Notes under the pieces: model-generated
The model's database searches: none
The model's input: the letters and a program-made list of their open reading frames with translations, nothing else
Told to the model about the DNA's origin: nothing
DNA from: Dactylosporangium sucinum
GTDB lineage: Bacteria > Actinomycetota > Actinomycetes > Mycobacteriales > Micromonosporaceae
Length of the DNA: 64,000 nt
Assembly: GCF_014647515.1 (NCBI RefSeq)
Contig: NZ_BMPI01000039.1
Coordinates: 5,351 to 69,350, forward strand
Direction: 5' to 3'
Position numbers and translations under genes: made by a program
Shown here: piece after piece, positions 1-8,244 of the stretch
How positions within the stretch are numbered: position 1 is the stretch's first letter
How the letters are laid out: the number at the start of each line of letters is the position of its first letter

Positions 1-62
1 GGGAATCCCGCCAGCTCCCAGCGAGCCGTCCCGAAGGGACAGCGAGCAGGGTGAGCCCAAGC

Positions 63-139
63 TGGTGGAGTTGAGGGGACTCGAACCCCTGACCCCCTCG
101 ATGCGAACGAGGTGCGCTACCAGACTGCGCCACAACCCC
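63..139 (-). tRNA. tRNA-Ala (anticodon CGC)
   Basis: On the minus strand the cloverleaf starts at 139. The 7-bp acceptor stem GGGGTTG pairs with CAACTCC, and the third pair is G:U, the alanine identity element. The anticodon loop TTCGCAT gives anticodon CGC, which reads GCG. The T loop is the usual GGTTCGAGTCC. The sequence continues into an encoded CCA at 63-65. It lies just past the 3' end of sepX on the same strand. Confidence 0.95.
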
Positions 140-204
140 AGCCGGTCTGCCGAAGCGGACCGGCGCTAAGAGTAACAGGTCGCCCCCGGGGCCCGCGAAT
201 CAGA

Positions 205-948
205 TCACTGGCCCGAGGCTCGCGTGTCGTAGGGGCGGCCGCGGAGGGCGGACAGGCGGGCCGCCTCGCGGCGGGCACGGTCGCGTTCGGCCAGTTGGCG
301 GGCCACTGCCTCGCGGCGTTGGGCGGCGCGGCGGAGTTGCTCGCGGCGGACCTGGGCCTGCCGGCGGGCGATCCACGCCGCGTACTGGGCCTCGCGGCGA
401 CGGCGGCGGCGGTCAGCCAGGGCGCGGGTGCGGAGGTGGGCCAGGTACGTGATCAGGAGCACACCCGTGACCGCGGTGCTGATCCAGAAGCCCGGGCCGA
501 CCAGGGCCACGCCGCACAATTCGACCAGGTTCAGCACCACCAGGGCCAGGAGGACCCGGCGACGGCGGTACACGGCTCGGGGTGGGCGGTGCACCCGGCG
601 GCGGCGAGTGGACGGCGCGACGGCGGCCAGGGGACGGCCCGACCGGCCCACGCGGCCCGTGACCTCCGAGCCGGCGGAAGCGGCCCGACGCCCGGCAAGA
701 TCCGCGCGGGCCGACGCCGGAACCGGGTTCCCCGAGGATAGGCGCGGGACCACGATCCGGGGTGGGTTCACCGGGCGGCGGCCGGGAACAGTGCGGCGTC
801 GACGGTCCGCACGGGACAGCACCCGTGCGGTCGACAACGCCCGCTCCGCCACCAGCCGCTCTGTAGCGTCGTATCGGCGCACCAACGCGGGCGCCAGGGC
901 GAGGAGCCCAGCAGCGGCGAGGACGGCGAGGAGCACCGAGGTCGGCAC
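205..948 (-). CDS. sepX: SepX/GlpR-type divisome membrane protein
   Basis: The 247-residue product has one hydrophobic segment at the N-terminus (about residues 3-20), a basic disordered stretch, two adjacent membrane segments (about 126-172) and a long arginine-rich, probably coiled-coil tail. This layout and its place after galU, glp and rimJ match SepX of Streptomyces and GlpR of Corynebacterium, the membrane receptor of the gephyrin-like protein Glp in actinobacterial cell division (family knowledge). I chose the GTG at 948 because GGAGG lies 7 bases upstream; a GTG at 954 is too close to it. Longer reading of this frame upstream is only the shadow of rimJ. The gene has its own 250-bp upstream spacer, so it may have its own promoter. 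Confidence 0.8.
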   Translation of the reverse strand: MPTSVLLAVLAAAGLLALAPALVRRYDATERLVAERALSTARVLSRADRRRRTVPGRRPVNPPRIVVPRLSSGNPVPASARADLAGRRAASAGSEVTGRVGRSGRPLAAVAPSTRRRRVHRPPRAVYRRRRVLLALVVLNLVELCGVALVGPGFWISTAVTGVLLITYLAHLRTRALADRRRRRREAQYAAWIARRQAQVRREQLRRAAQRREAVARQLAERDRARREAARLSALRGRPYDTRASGQ

Positions 949-966
949 CCTCACCCCTCCGAAACC

Positions 967-1004
967 ACGAACGAAACCCAAACGAACGAAAGCAAAACGA
1001 ACGA
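967..1004. repeat. three ACGAACGA direct repeats, 15-bp period
   Basis: ACGAACGA occurs at 967-974, 982-989 and 997-1004, exactly 15 bases apart, in the leader of sepX just upstream of its ribosome-binding site. The 949-1202 spacer is clearly richer in A/T than its surroundings. Read on the sepX strand the motif is TCGTTCGT. It could be a protein-binding array or a leader-RNA feature; the function is unknown. Confidence 0.55.
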
Positions 1005-1135
1005 GGACAAAGCTCAGAACCAAAACGTAGAACGCCGAAACGTCTGTAGCCGAGAACCTAGGAACCGACGAACTCCGCGGATCGAACTGACGGACGAGCC
1101 GCGAGGATACGAACAAGGAATCCAAGTCTGTGGAA

Positions 1136-1151
1136 GTTACAACGTGGTAAC
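1136..1151. promoter_or_regulatory. GTTAC-N6-GTAAC palindrome upstream of sepX
   Basis: GTTAC (1136-1140) and GTAAC (1147-1151) form an inverted repeat with a 6-base spacer, about 190 bases upstream of the sepX start and within 70 bases of the rimJ stop. It resembles an operator for a dimeric regulator. The half-site is similar to the GTAAC-type sites reported for MtrA, but that link is weak inference. Confidence 0.35.
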
Positions 1152-1202
1152 TCCGACTAGAGACAGTACGGCCAAACGCGCGTAATGCGACGTCAACACG
1201 CC

Positions 1203-1820
1203 CTACGCGGCAGCAGAGACCTTGTGCCAGCGGGCCAGAAGGCCACCTTCGCCGGTGAGGTCCTCGGTGGTCATCGCGTAGCCGAGGTGGTCTCGCCAAT
1301 CGCCGTCGATGTGGAGGTACCGATGGTGATAAGCCTCCTGCCGGAAGCCGAGCTTCTCGACGACGCGGCGGCTGGCCAGGTTGTCGGGGCGGATGTTGAC
1401 CTCGACGCGGTGGAGGCCGCCGACGCTGAAGGCGTGGTCGACCACGAGGGCCAGGGCGGTGGGGATGATGCCCTTGCCGGCATAGCGGGAGTCCACCCAG
1501 TACCCCGCGTAGCCGGAGCAGAACGCACGGCGCACGATGTTGCCCAGCGTGAGCTGGCCGACCAGGACGTCCTCGTAGCAGACGGCGAACGGCATGGCGC
1601 TGCCGTGGCGGGCGGCCCGGCGCAGGTCGGCATGGACGGCCCGGAAGGCGGCCGGGGAGTTGAGGTCGGCCCAGGTGCCATACGGCGTCGGCTCCCACTT
1701 GGCGAGCCACTGCTCGTTGGCCCGGCGGACCTCGGACCACGCGCGCGCGTCGGAACGCCGATACGGCCGGAGCGTGACCGGACCGTCGCTGAGCACCGCG
1801 GGCCATCCTGGCTGACTCAT
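1203..1820 (-). CDS. rimJ: GNAT N-acetyltransferase, RimJ-like
   Basis: This 205-residue single GNAT domain resembles the RimJ/RimL group, which acetylates ribosomal-protein N-termini. Visible features are the N-terminal strand 'VTLRPYRRSDARAWSEVRR', the acceptor/CoA region 'GYWVDSRYAGKGIIPTALAL' and the conserved 'RVEVNIRPDNLASRRVVEKLGF'. Its ATG overlaps the stop of glp by 4 bases (ATGA), so the two are translationally coupled. In actinobacteria this gene sits between glp and sepX, so a role linked to division proteins is possible. The actual substrate cannot be told from sequence. Confidence 0.85.
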   Translation of the reverse strand: MSQPGWPAVLSDGPVTLRPYRRSDARAWSEVRRANEQWLAKWEPTPYGTWADLNSPAAFRAVHADLRRAARHGSAMPFAVCYEDVLVGQLTLGNIVRRAFCSGYAGYWVDSRYAGKGIIPTALALVVDHAFSVGGLHRVEVNIRPDNLASRRVVEKLGFRQEAYHHRYLHIDGDWRDHLGYAMTTEDLTGEGGLLARWHKVSAAA

Positions 1821-3103
1821 CGCCGCCTATCCAACAGTATGACGTCGACCGTGGACCCGGCGGCCGCGCTGATGACCTTCTCCCCCAGCACCATGAGCCC
1901 GTTGGCGTCGGCCAATCCTGACAGCGTGTAGGGCCCTCCCGCCAGTGGGGCGACCGTGTAACCGCCGCCGCGACGCTCGGTGATGTACGCCGGGCGGAAC
2001 TCCCGCATGCCCGACGGGGAGCTGACCGTCTCCAACAGGTGGGCGCGCACGCTGGGCCGGAACACCGGGTCGGCGCCGGCGAGCAGCTGGATGACCGGGC
2101 GGGCGAGCACCTCGAAGCCGATGAGGGCGGCGCCGGGATCGCCGGGGAGGCAGACGATCGGCACGCCGTTGGAGCCGCCGACGGTGCCGTAGCCGAGCGA
2201 CGAGCACGGATAGACCGAGAGATCCGAGAAGACGACCTGCCGGGACAGGATGCGGCGGACCATGTCGCCCGGGCCGGTGCCGGTGCCGCCGGTCGTGATG
2301 ATGAGGTCGGCCCGCAGCATCTGGTCGTCGAGGAGGCCGCGCAGCCCCTCGGGGTCGTCGTCGCAGATGCCGACCCGATACGCGTGGGCGCCGGCCTCGG
2401 CGGCGGCGGCCGTCAGCGCGTGCGAGTTGGCGTCGACGACCTGGCCCGGCTGGCTGGCCCGGCCGACGTCGACGAGCTCGTCGCCGGTGGCGATGACCAC
2501 GACGCGCGGGCTGGGGCGGACCACGACGTGGCCGATGCCGCTGGCGGCGAGGACGGCCACGAGCGGGGGCGTGACGTAGGCGCCGGCGCGGGCCAGGACG
2601 GCCCCGGCCGGCAGCTCGTCGCCGGCGCGGCGGACGCCGTGGCCGCGCTTGGTCGGGTGGTACACCTCGACGGCAGCCATGCCCTGGTCGGTGAGGCCCG
2701 GCGGCACCACCACGTCGGCGCTGACCGGCATGAGCGCGCCGGCGGCGACCGAGAAGCAGGTGCCGGGGGTGAGGCGAACCGGGCGCCAGCTGGAGGCGAC
2801 CAGGTCACCGACGACGCTCAGCCGGACCGGCCGGCCCGGCTGAGCGTCACTGATGTCGTCGAAGCGCGCGGCGTAACCGTCGATGGCCGCGTGGTCGAAC
2901 GCGGGCACCGGGCCCGGTCCGACCACGTCCCCGGCCAGCACGTTGCCGTGCGCGGCGGTGATCTCCAGGTCCAGCGGGGGCAACGGGCGCAGCCCTCGGA
3001 GCACGCCGGCGAGGTAGTCGGCGAGTGGGACACGCGCGTTCGGCCCGACGCCGGCGTCACGCCCGGCGTCGTGGTGGGAGCCCGTCGCTGGAACCGCTGT
3101 CAC
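1817..3103 (-). CDS. glp: gephyrin-like molybdotransferase Glp (MoeA family)
   Basis: A 428-residue MoeA/gephyrin fold: N-terminal MoeA domains 1-2, then a MoCF-binding domain with 'VVVIATGDELVDVG' and 'TTGGTGTGPGDMV', then the small C-terminal domain. MoeA inserts molybdate into molybdopterin. In actinobacteria this paralogue, next to galU, rimJ and sepX, is the gephyrin-like Glp that binds FtsZ and the membrane receptor GlpR/SepX. I prefer the GTG at 3103, which overlaps the galU stop as GTGA and has AAGGA about 9 bases upstream; an ATG at 3139 would lie 36 bases further inside galU. No other molybdenum-cofactor gene is nearby, which fits the divisome role better. Confidence 0.87.
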   Translation of the reverse strand: MTAVPATGSHHDAGRDAGVGPNARVPLADYLAGVLRGLRPLPPLDLEITAAHGNVLAGDVVGPGPVPAFDHAAIDGYAARFDDISDAQPGRPVRLSVVGDLVASSWRPVRLTPGTCFSVAAGALMPVSADVVVPPGLTDQGMAAVEVYHPTKRGHGVRRAGDELPAGAVLARAGAYVTPPLVAVLAASGIGHVVVRPSPRVVVIATGDELVDVGRASQPGQVVDANSHALTAAAAEAGAHAYRVGICDDDPEGLRGLLDDQMLRADLIITTGGTGTGPGDMVRRILSRQVVFSDLSVYPCSSLGYGTVGGSNGVPIVCLPGDPGAALIGFEVLARPVIQLLAGADPVFRPSVRAHLLETVSSPSGMREFRPAYITERRGGGYTVAPLAGGPYTLSGLADANGLMVLGEKVISAAAGSTVDVILLDRRR

Positions 3104-4035
3104 CCGCGCAGATCCTTCTCCACGAACTGCGTCAGCCACTCTTTGAACGCCGGGCCGAGATCGTTGCGCTTGACCGCGAGCTGGACGACGGCCTGCAGGT
3201 ATCCGAGCGGCATACCGGTGTCGTAGCGCGTGCCGCGATAGACGATGCCGTGCACCGGCGTGCCCTCGGCCAGCAGCAGCGCCATCGCGTCGGTCAGCTG
3301 GATCTCGCCGCCGGCGCCCGGGCCGATGCGGCGGATGGCGTCGAACAGGATCGGGGGCAGCACATACCGCCCGATGACGGCGAGGTTGCTCGGCGCCTCG
3401 GACGGCTTGGGCTTCTCGACGAGGCCGGTCACCTTCAGCACCTCACCGGCGTCGGCCTTCAGGTCCGACGGCTCGACGGAGGCGATGCCGTAGCGGTTGC
3501 TCTCCGCCGGCTCGACCTCGATCAGCGCGAGGACGATGCCGCCCGTCTGCGCCTGCAGGTCCAGCATCGCGGGCAGCAGCGGCTCGGTCTCCTCGACGAA
3601 CTCGTCGCCGAGCAGGCACGCGAACGACTCGTTGCCGACGTGCGACTCCCCGTAGGAGATGGCATGGCCTAACCCGAGCGGCTCTCCCTGGCGGCAGGTG
3701 TAAATTTCGGCGAGCTCGCTGGGGCGCTTGACGGCGGCGAGCCGCTCGTCGTCGCCCTTCTCCGCGAGGCGCGCCTCCAGGTCGGGGCGGCGGTCGAAGT
3801 GGTCCACCATGGAGGTCTTGCCCCGCCCGGTCACCAGGAGGATGTCCCTGATGCCGGCCGCGGCCGCCTCTTCCACGATGTACTGCAGCACCGGTCGGTC
3901 GACGACCGGGAGCAGCTCTTTCGGCACGGCTTTGGTCGCCGGGAGGAAGCGGGTGGCCAGTCCCGCCGCCGGGATCACGGCTTTGACAGCCCGCTGGCGC
4001 GCCGCCGCGTGCTGGTGAGGAGTCGTGTCAGGCAT
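3100..4035 (-). CDS. galU: UTP-glucose-1-phosphate uridylyltransferase
   Basis: GalU makes UDP-glucose from UTP and glucose-1-phosphate for cell-wall polysaccharides and glycolipids. The 311-residue protein has the N-terminal nucleotide-binding loop 'IPAAGLATRFLPATKA' with 'KELLP' immediately after, and ends with the sugar-binding 'YDTGMPLGYLQAVV' region. Length is normal. It starts 9 bases after the stop of the diguanylate cyclase gene and overlaps glp by 4 bases, so the minus-strand genes from 6174 down to 1203 probably form one transcript. Confidence 0.95.
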   Translation of the reverse strand: MPDTTPHQHAAARQRAVKAVIPAAGLATRFLPATKAVPKELLPVVDRPVLQYIVEEAAAAGIRDILLVTGRGKTSMVDHFDRRPDLEARLAEKGDDERLAAVKRPSELAEIYTCRQGEPLGLGHAISYGESHVGNESFACLLGDEFVEETEPLLPAMLDLQAQTGGIVLALIEVEPAESNRYGIASVEPSDLKADAGEVLKVTGLVEKPKPSEAPSNLAVIGRYVLPPILFDAIRRIGPGAGGEIQLTDAMALLLAEGTPVHGIVYRGTRYDTGMPLGYLQAVVQLAVKRNDLGPAFKEWLTQFVEKDLRG

Positions 4036-4044
4036 GTGGCAAGG

Positions 4045-6174
4045 CTAACCGCCACGGCTCTGTCGTGGCGGTTGTGCCGCCTTTGGCGCGCCGGGCGTCA
4101 CCTCACCGCTCCCCTTTGCACTGGTCACGGCGCCGGCGACGTCCGGCGCCACGGGGCCGTCCCCAGCGCCGGCCGATGCGCCGGCCGATGCGCCGGCGAC
4201 GCGGTACGTGTCGCGCCCGCCGGCCTTGGCCGCGTACAGCGCGTCATCGGCCGCCTCCAGCACCGCCGCCCCGGTAGCGCCGTGAGCGGGGAACACCGCG
4301 ATGCCGATCGACACCGTCACCGGGATCCGCCGGGGCGCCTGCCCGGGCATCGAGGACACCACGATCACCGGGCTGCGCCGCACGGCCGCGCCGAGCCGCT
4401 CGGCGAGCACCGCCGCCCCGGCCGCGTCGGTCTCCGGCAGCAGCACCACGAACTCCTCGCCGCCCTGCCGGAACGCGAAGTCGACCTCGCGGATCTCGGC
4501 CCGCAGCCGCCGGGCGAACTCGGCCAGCACCGCGTCGCCGGCCGCGTGCCCGTAGGTGTCGTTGACCTCCTTGAACCGGTCGAGGTCGAGGGCCAGGGCG
4601 GCGAGTGTCCGGCCGAACCGGCTGGCCCGCTCGACCTCGCGGCGCAGCGACTCGCGCAGGTACCGGTAGTTGGACAGGCCGGTCAGCGGGTCGGTGAGCG
4701 ACAGCCGCTGCGCCTCCTCGTGGACCCGGACGTTGTCGACGGCGACCGCCGCCTGGCCGGCGAACGTGCGCAGCGTGATGAGGTCGGCGTCGTCGAACTC
4801 GTCGAAGCCGTGCCGGTCGTAGAGGGCGAGCACGCCCCGGGTGGCCGGCGGCCGGTCGCCGAGCGGCAGTTCCAGCCCGGTGGTCGGCCCGACGGCGGGC
4901 GCGGCGATCGGCACGGCGACGTACGTGACGCAGCGCGGCTCGCCGGGCGACAGCACCGGCCCGTCGCGCTCGACCCGCCCGCGCAGCGGCTCGCCCGACG
5001 CGGCGACCGCGCCCAGCAGGCCCTCGCCCGGCTGGAGCCGCAACTCGCCGACGTCGATCCCGGCCAGCCCCTCGGCGACCTGCCCGCACAGCTCGCCGCT
5101 GCCCGGGTCGGCCATGAGCACGACCCCGGACTGCGCGCCGGTCGCGGCGGTCGCCGTCTGCAGGATGACCTGCAGGATCCGGTGCAGGTCATGGGTGCTC
5201 GACAGGGTGTCGCCGAGCACGCCGAGCTGCCCGCGGAGCTGGTCCCGGCTGGCGGTGAGCGCCTGGACGTACCCCTGCATCTCTCGCGTCATGCGGTTGA
5301 ACGTCTGCCCCAGCCGGCCGACCTCGTCCGGGCTGCGGACCGGCACCCGGGCGCTCAGGTCGCCGCCGGCGACGCGCTCCACGGCCTGCGCCAGCTCGGT
5401 CAGCGGGTGGGTCGTCGAGCGGGCCAGCCACCAGGCGACACTGACCGCGACCAGGCCGGCACAGACGACGACCGCCACCAGTACCGCATAGAGCCCCTGC
5501 GTCTCGGGCGCGGGAACGCTGATCGCCAGCATGAGCGGCTGGCCCGGCTGCGGGTCGAGCCGGCGCACCAGGCGCCCGTCGGTCGACGCCCCGGTCGCGC
5601 CCGCCACCAGCCCGCGCGCGGTCGCGGCGATGCCGTTGTCCTCGGCCGACGGCTGCGGGCCCTCGGCGAGCGAGTTGATCCGCACCCCGCTCGCCTCGGC
5701 GAGCCAGCCCAGCAGCGTCGAGTCGACCGGCTCGACCGCGTACGCCCGGCCGATGCGCCGCCCGCCCGCGTCGATGATGTCGACCGCGGCCGAGATCGCG
5801 CCGTAGGCGGCCGGGGTCGGGGCCGCGCAGTCGGCCCACGGCTTGCTCGGCAGGTCGCCGGCGGTGGTGAGGAGGAGGCCGTCGGTGCGGATCACCTCGA
5901 CGGCCCGGGCAAGCCCGCGCGAGATCGCGTTCTGGGCGGCGTCGGGCCGGGCCCCGTCGACGCTGAGCAGCGCCGTCGTCTCCGCCGCGAGTCGCAGCCG
6001 CTGGCAGGTGACCGCGAGCGCGGCCCGCAGGTTGTCGGTGCCGGCGTCGAGCCGCTCCGCCGCCCGCCGGTCGCTGACGGCGGCGACGGCGATGCCGACG
6101 AAGACCGCCCCGAGCAGCACCGGGCCCAGCACGACGGCGAGGAAGGCAGCGGTCAGCCGCGCACGCAGCGTCAC
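4045..6174 (-). CDS. membrane diguanylate cyclase (HAMP-GAF-GGDEF)
   Basis: Predicted inner-membrane sensor that makes cyclic di-GMP. Order in the 709-residue product: TM1 (about 8-35), an extracytoplasmic sensor of about 185 residues, TM2 (about 221-245), HAMP (about 255-310, 'RSTTHPLTELAQAVERVAGGDL'-like), GAF (about 345-500) and GGDEF. The active site reads GGEEF at residues 571-575, an active-type signature. An RxxD inhibitory site (REVD) lies five residues upstream, so product inhibition is expected. I start at the GTG at 6174, with GGGAGG about 7 bases upstream; the ATG at 6213 lacks a site and lies nearer the divergent 5-FCL gene. It leads into galU, which is suggestive but does not prove c-di-GMP control of UDP-glucose supply. 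Confidence 0.88.
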   Translation of the reverse strand: MTLRARLTAAFLAVVLGPVLLGAVFVGIAVAAVSDRRAAERLDAGTDNLRAALAVTCQRLRLAAETTALLSVDGARPDAAQNAISRGLARAVEVIRTDGLLLTTAGDLPSKPWADCAAPTPAAYGAISAAVDIIDAGGRRIGRAYAVEPVDSTLLGWLAEASGVRINSLAEGPQPSAEDNGIAATARGLVAGATGASTDGRLVRRLDPQPGQPLMLAISVPAPETQGLYAVLVAVVVCAGLVAVSVAWWLARSTTHPLTELAQAVERVAGGDLSARVPVRSPDEVGRLGQTFNRMTREMQGYVQALTASRDQLRGQLGVLGDTLSSTHDLHRILQVILQTATAATGAQSGVVLMADPGSGELCGQVAEGLAGIDVGELRLQPGEGLLGAVAASGEPLRGRVERDGPVLSPGEPRCVTYVAVPIAAPAVGPTTGLELPLGDRPPATRGVLALYDRHGFDEFDDADLITLRTFAGQAAVAVDNVRVHEEAQRLSLTDPLTGLSNYRYLRESLRREVERASRFGRTLAALALDLDRFKEVNDTYGHAAGDAVLAEFARRLRAEIREVDFAFRQGGEEFVVLLPETDAAGAAVLAERLGAAVRRSPVIVVSSMPGQAPRRIPVTVSIGIAVFPAHGATGAAVLEAADDALYAAKAGGRDTYRVAGASAGASAGAGDGPVAPDVAGAVTSAKGSGEVTPGAPKAAQPPRQSRGG

Positions 6175-6233
6175 GTCGGCCCTCCCGTACGTCGGTTGAT
6201 GCGATGCTGTCACAGATGAGGGGGAATTCAGCG

Positions 6234-6884
6234 GTGCCGCCCAAGGTGTCCCGCAAATCCGAGCTCAGGGCGGACATCCGGTCCGCCAGGCGGCGCCTGC
6301 CCGCGTCCGTCAAGGCGGCGGCGGACCAGGCACTCGTCGATGCGGTGGTTTCGGCGGTACTGCAGGTGCGCCCGACATCAATGGCGGCCTACGTGCCGAC
6401 GCTGTCCGAGCCGGGCGGCCCTCGGCTGGTGACCGCGTTGCAGGAGGTCGTGCCGCGGGTCCTGCTGCCGATCCTCGACGACGACCTGGACCTCGACTGG
6501 GCCGTCGCCGACGGCTCCTTCACCGCGGGGCGCTTCGGGCTGATCGAGCCGGCCGGCCCGCGGCTGGGCCGCGAGGCGGTGGCGGCGGTCGAGCTGATGC
6601 TGCTCCCGGCGCTGGCCGTGGCGCACGACGGCCTCCGGCTGGGGCAGGGCGGCGGCTCCTACGACCGGGTGCTGCCGCGGGTCAGCGGGCCGACGATCGT
6701 GCCGCTGTACCCGGGCGAGTACGTTCCGGAGGTGCCCGCAGAGCCGCACGATCGCCCGGTTTGCGGGGTTCTGGTGGGAAATAAACCCGATGGGTATGAG
6801 CAGCCCCACCTCTACTGGACGAATGGGTGTGCGATAGCGCACCATTGGCACTCGGAGCAGTCGAGTGCCAATGATGGAGGCTGA
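6234..6884 (+). CDS. 5-formyltetrahydrofolate cyclo-ligase
   Basis: Converts 5-formyl-THF to 5,10-methenyl-THF with ATP. The 216-residue product has the N-terminal basic 'RKSELRADIRSARRRL' helix and the diagnostic 'GQGGGSYDRVLPR' ATP/folate motif, followed by 'PAEPHDRPV'. I favour the GTG at 6234 because GAGGGGG lies about 9 bases upstream; in-frame ATGs at 6204 and 6216 are possible. It is divergent from the diguanylate cyclase and followed 3 bases later by fmdB. The same neighbourhood (5-FCL beside galU-glp-rimJ) is found in mycobacteria. Confidence 0.9.
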   Translation: MPPKVSRKSELRADIRSARRRLPASVKAAADQALVDAVVSAVLQVRPTSMAAYVPTLSEPGGPRLVTALQEVVPRVLLPILDDDLDLDWAVADGSFTAGRFGLIEPAGPRLGREAVAAVELMLLPALAVAHDGLRLGQGGGSYDRVLPRVSGPTIVPLYPGEYVPEVPAEPHDRPVCGVLVGNKPDGYEQPHLYWTNGCAIAHHWHSEQSSANDGG

Positions 6885-6887
6885 GCG

Positions 6888-7211
6888 GTGCCTACCTACC
6901 AGTACGCCTGCACGGTGTGCGGTCACCAGCTCGAAGCGGTGCAGTCGTTCACCGACGAGCCGCTGACCGAGTGCCCGGAGTGCGCGGGCCGGCTGCGCAA
7001 GCAGTTCTCGGCCGTGGGCGTGGTGTTCAAGGGATCGGGCTTCTACCGCACCGACTCCCGCTCGTCGGCCAAGAGCTCGTCGTCCAGCGCTTCCTCGACG
7101 GAGAAGTCGACCTCGACCTCGACCTCAACGGAAAAGTCGACCTCGACGGACTCGAAGCCGGCCGCCGCCGGCACCGCCGGCGCGTCGACGAAGTCGGCCT
7201 CGGCCGCCTGA
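6888..7211 (+). CDS. FmdB-family zinc-ribbon protein
   Basis: 107 residues. The N-terminal 'MPTYQYACTVCGHQLE' and 'CPECAGRLRKQF' give two CxxC knuckles that bind one zinc, the FmdB/CxxC_CxxC_SSSS domain. The rest is a low-complexity tail of Ser, Thr, Lys and Glu. The GTG at 6888 follows GGAGG by 6 bases and begins 3 bases after the 5-FCL stop, so it is co-transcribed with it. FmdB was named as a regulator of formamidase, but the general function of the family is not settled. Confidence 0.88.
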   Translation: MPTYQYACTVCGHQLEAVQSFTDEPLTECPECAGRLRKQFSAVGVVFKGSGFYRTDSRSSAKSSSSSASSTEKSTSTSTSTEKSTSTDSKPAAAGTAGASTKSASAA

Positions 7212-7248
7212 CGAAGCCGCCTGACGAAGCCGCCCGACGAACAGTCTC

Positions 7249-7275
7249 AAGCACCCGGCCCGGGGCCGGGTGCTT
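7249..7275 (+). terminator. 12-bp hairpin after fmdB
   Basis: AAGCACCCGGCC (7249-7260) pairs perfectly with GGCCGGGTGCTT (7264-7275) around a 3-base loop. There is no U-run, as is common in high-GC actinobacteria. It sits between the convergent fmdB and the small minus-strand gene ending at 7304, so it may act in both directions. Confidence 0.8.
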
Positions 7276-7303
7276 CGTCGTGCCGATGCAACGTCGCTAG
7301 GCC

Positions 7304-7486
7304 CTAGTCCCAGTGCGGCGGACGGTCGGAGAGCAGCCGGTCGTCGTTGCTCGACGACCGCTCGCCCCAGCCGGCGTCGGTGTCGTCGGTCGTGGTGTCC
7401 GGCAGCACGACCAACTCGTCGGCGAAGTCTTCGAAGCTCACTTCACGCTGCTCATCGGTGGGAGCCCACCCGTTCGTCCCTGCCAC
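7304..7486 (-). CDS. small acidic hypothetical protein
   Basis: 60 residues from a GTG at 7486, acidic, with the C-terminus 'NDDRLLSDRPPHWD'. A short acidic protein with a terminal DRPPHW-like motif resembles small conserved actinobacterial proteins of unknown function (recollection). No signal peptide or membrane segment. The frame stays open further upstream to 7555, but that part is compositionally unlike coding sequence and overlaps the promoter region of the divergent small gene. Confidence 0.6.
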   Translation of the reverse strand: MAGTNGWAPTDEQREVSFEDFADELVVLPDTTTDDTDAGWGERSSSNDDRLLSDRPPHWD

Positions 7487-7572
7487 GGCGCCGAGCGTAC
7501 TCCGGCGAGTTTGCGGGAAAGTGGCCGAATGACGACAGTCGCCTTCGCGGTACACAGGTCACACTCGGCGGC

Positions 7573-7737
7573 ATGACACAACCCACCCCCGAGGCCCCGG
7601 TTCCCTCCGGACGGGCGTCCGTCGACGCGGTGACCGTGGACGAGCAGGAGACGCTCCGGCTCGCCGACCCGAACCGCGCCGCGGACCCCGACGCCACACG
7701 CCCGATGTCCCTGGCCGACCTGCTCGACAACGACTGA
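7573..7737 (+). CDS. small hypothetical protein, 54 residues
   Basis: A short acidic ORF, 'MTQPTPEAPVPSGRASVDAV' onward, ending 'MSLADLLDND'. G/C dominates the third codon positions, it lies between a divergent promoter region and a perfect terminator hairpin, and no other frame is plausible. The ribosome-binding site is weak (GGCGG). I do not recognise the family. Confidence 0.5.
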   Translation: MTQPTPEAPVPSGRASVDAVTVDEQETLRLADPNRAADPDATRPMSLADLLDND

Positions 7738-7753
7738 TCAGGCACCGACTCAC

Positions 7754-7793
7754 CCGGGACGGCGGACTCCTCCCCCTTCACCCGCCGTCCCGG
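7754..7793 (+). terminator. 12-bp hairpin terminator
   Basis: CCGGGACGGCGG (7754-7765) and CCGCCGTCCCGG (7782-7793) pair perfectly around a 16-base pyrimidine-rich loop, 16 bases after the stop of the 54-residue gene. This supports that small gene as a transcription unit. Confidence 0.75.
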
Positions 7794-7811
7794 ATGGGTA
7801 ATCTCGACTGC

Positions 7812-8117
7812 GTGAGTGACGAGGACGCCTTCTGGCGGCGACCCGCCGAGGGCGCCGAGCCACCGCCCCCGGTCGCGCCGACGGCCCCGGCCGCCGTCTC
7901 ATACTCCGGACCCCCGCGCAACACGCCGCCCCCGCACGGCTGGCGTCCGCCGACCGTGGAAAATCCGCTCCCGCCGCGAAAGTTACCCGGCCAGGACCGC
8001 GAGCGGATCGACCGCGAGGAGCAGGCGGCGACGATCCTGACCCGGGGCATGGGCCTCTTCGCCGGCGCCGTCCTGCTCGTGCTGCTGTTCATCCTCTGCG
8101 GCCGCGCCCTCTTCTAA
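7812..8117 (+). CDS. single-pass membrane protein, proline-rich N-terminus
   Basis: 101 residues. The N-terminal 60 residues are rich in Pro and Ala and end with the basic 'PPRKLPGQDRERIDREEQ'. One membrane segment follows near the C-terminus ('GMGLFAGAVLLVLLFILCG'). The GTG at 7812 has no ribosome-binding site but lies about 8 bases after TAATCT, a good -10 box, so the mRNA is probably leaderless. The function is unknown. Confidence 0.6.
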   Translation: MSDEDAFWRRPAEGAEPPPPVAPTAPAAVSYSGPPRNTPPPHGWRPPTVENPLPPRKLPGQDRERIDREEQAATILTRGMGLFAGAVLLVLLFILCGRALF

Positions 8118-8137
8118 CCCCCTGTGCCCCCTTTTTT

Positions 8138-8219
8138 GGCGTCGATCTTGCAGTTGTGGTGCCCACTCTGTCCGGTCATATCCGGATTTAGGTGGAACCA
8201 CAACTGCAAGATCGACGCC
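8138..8219. repeat. perfect 23-bp inverted repeat, 36-bp loop
   Basis: Arms at 8138-8160 and 8197-8219 are perfect complements; the left arm begins GGCGTCGATCTTGCAG. Six T residues precede the left arm. It lies between convergent genes, so it could end transcription from both sides, but the arms are much longer than a normal terminator. A second palindrome with arms of the same length is at 57966-58029. Confidence 0.85.
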
Positions 8220-8244
8220 GGGGTGGGGCGCGACGACATGTGGG

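Noticed and set aside
3799..6219. An 806-residue plus-strand frame opposite the diguanylate cyclase
   Set aside because: It is antisense to clear HAMP, GAF and GGDEF domains and has shadow-type composition.
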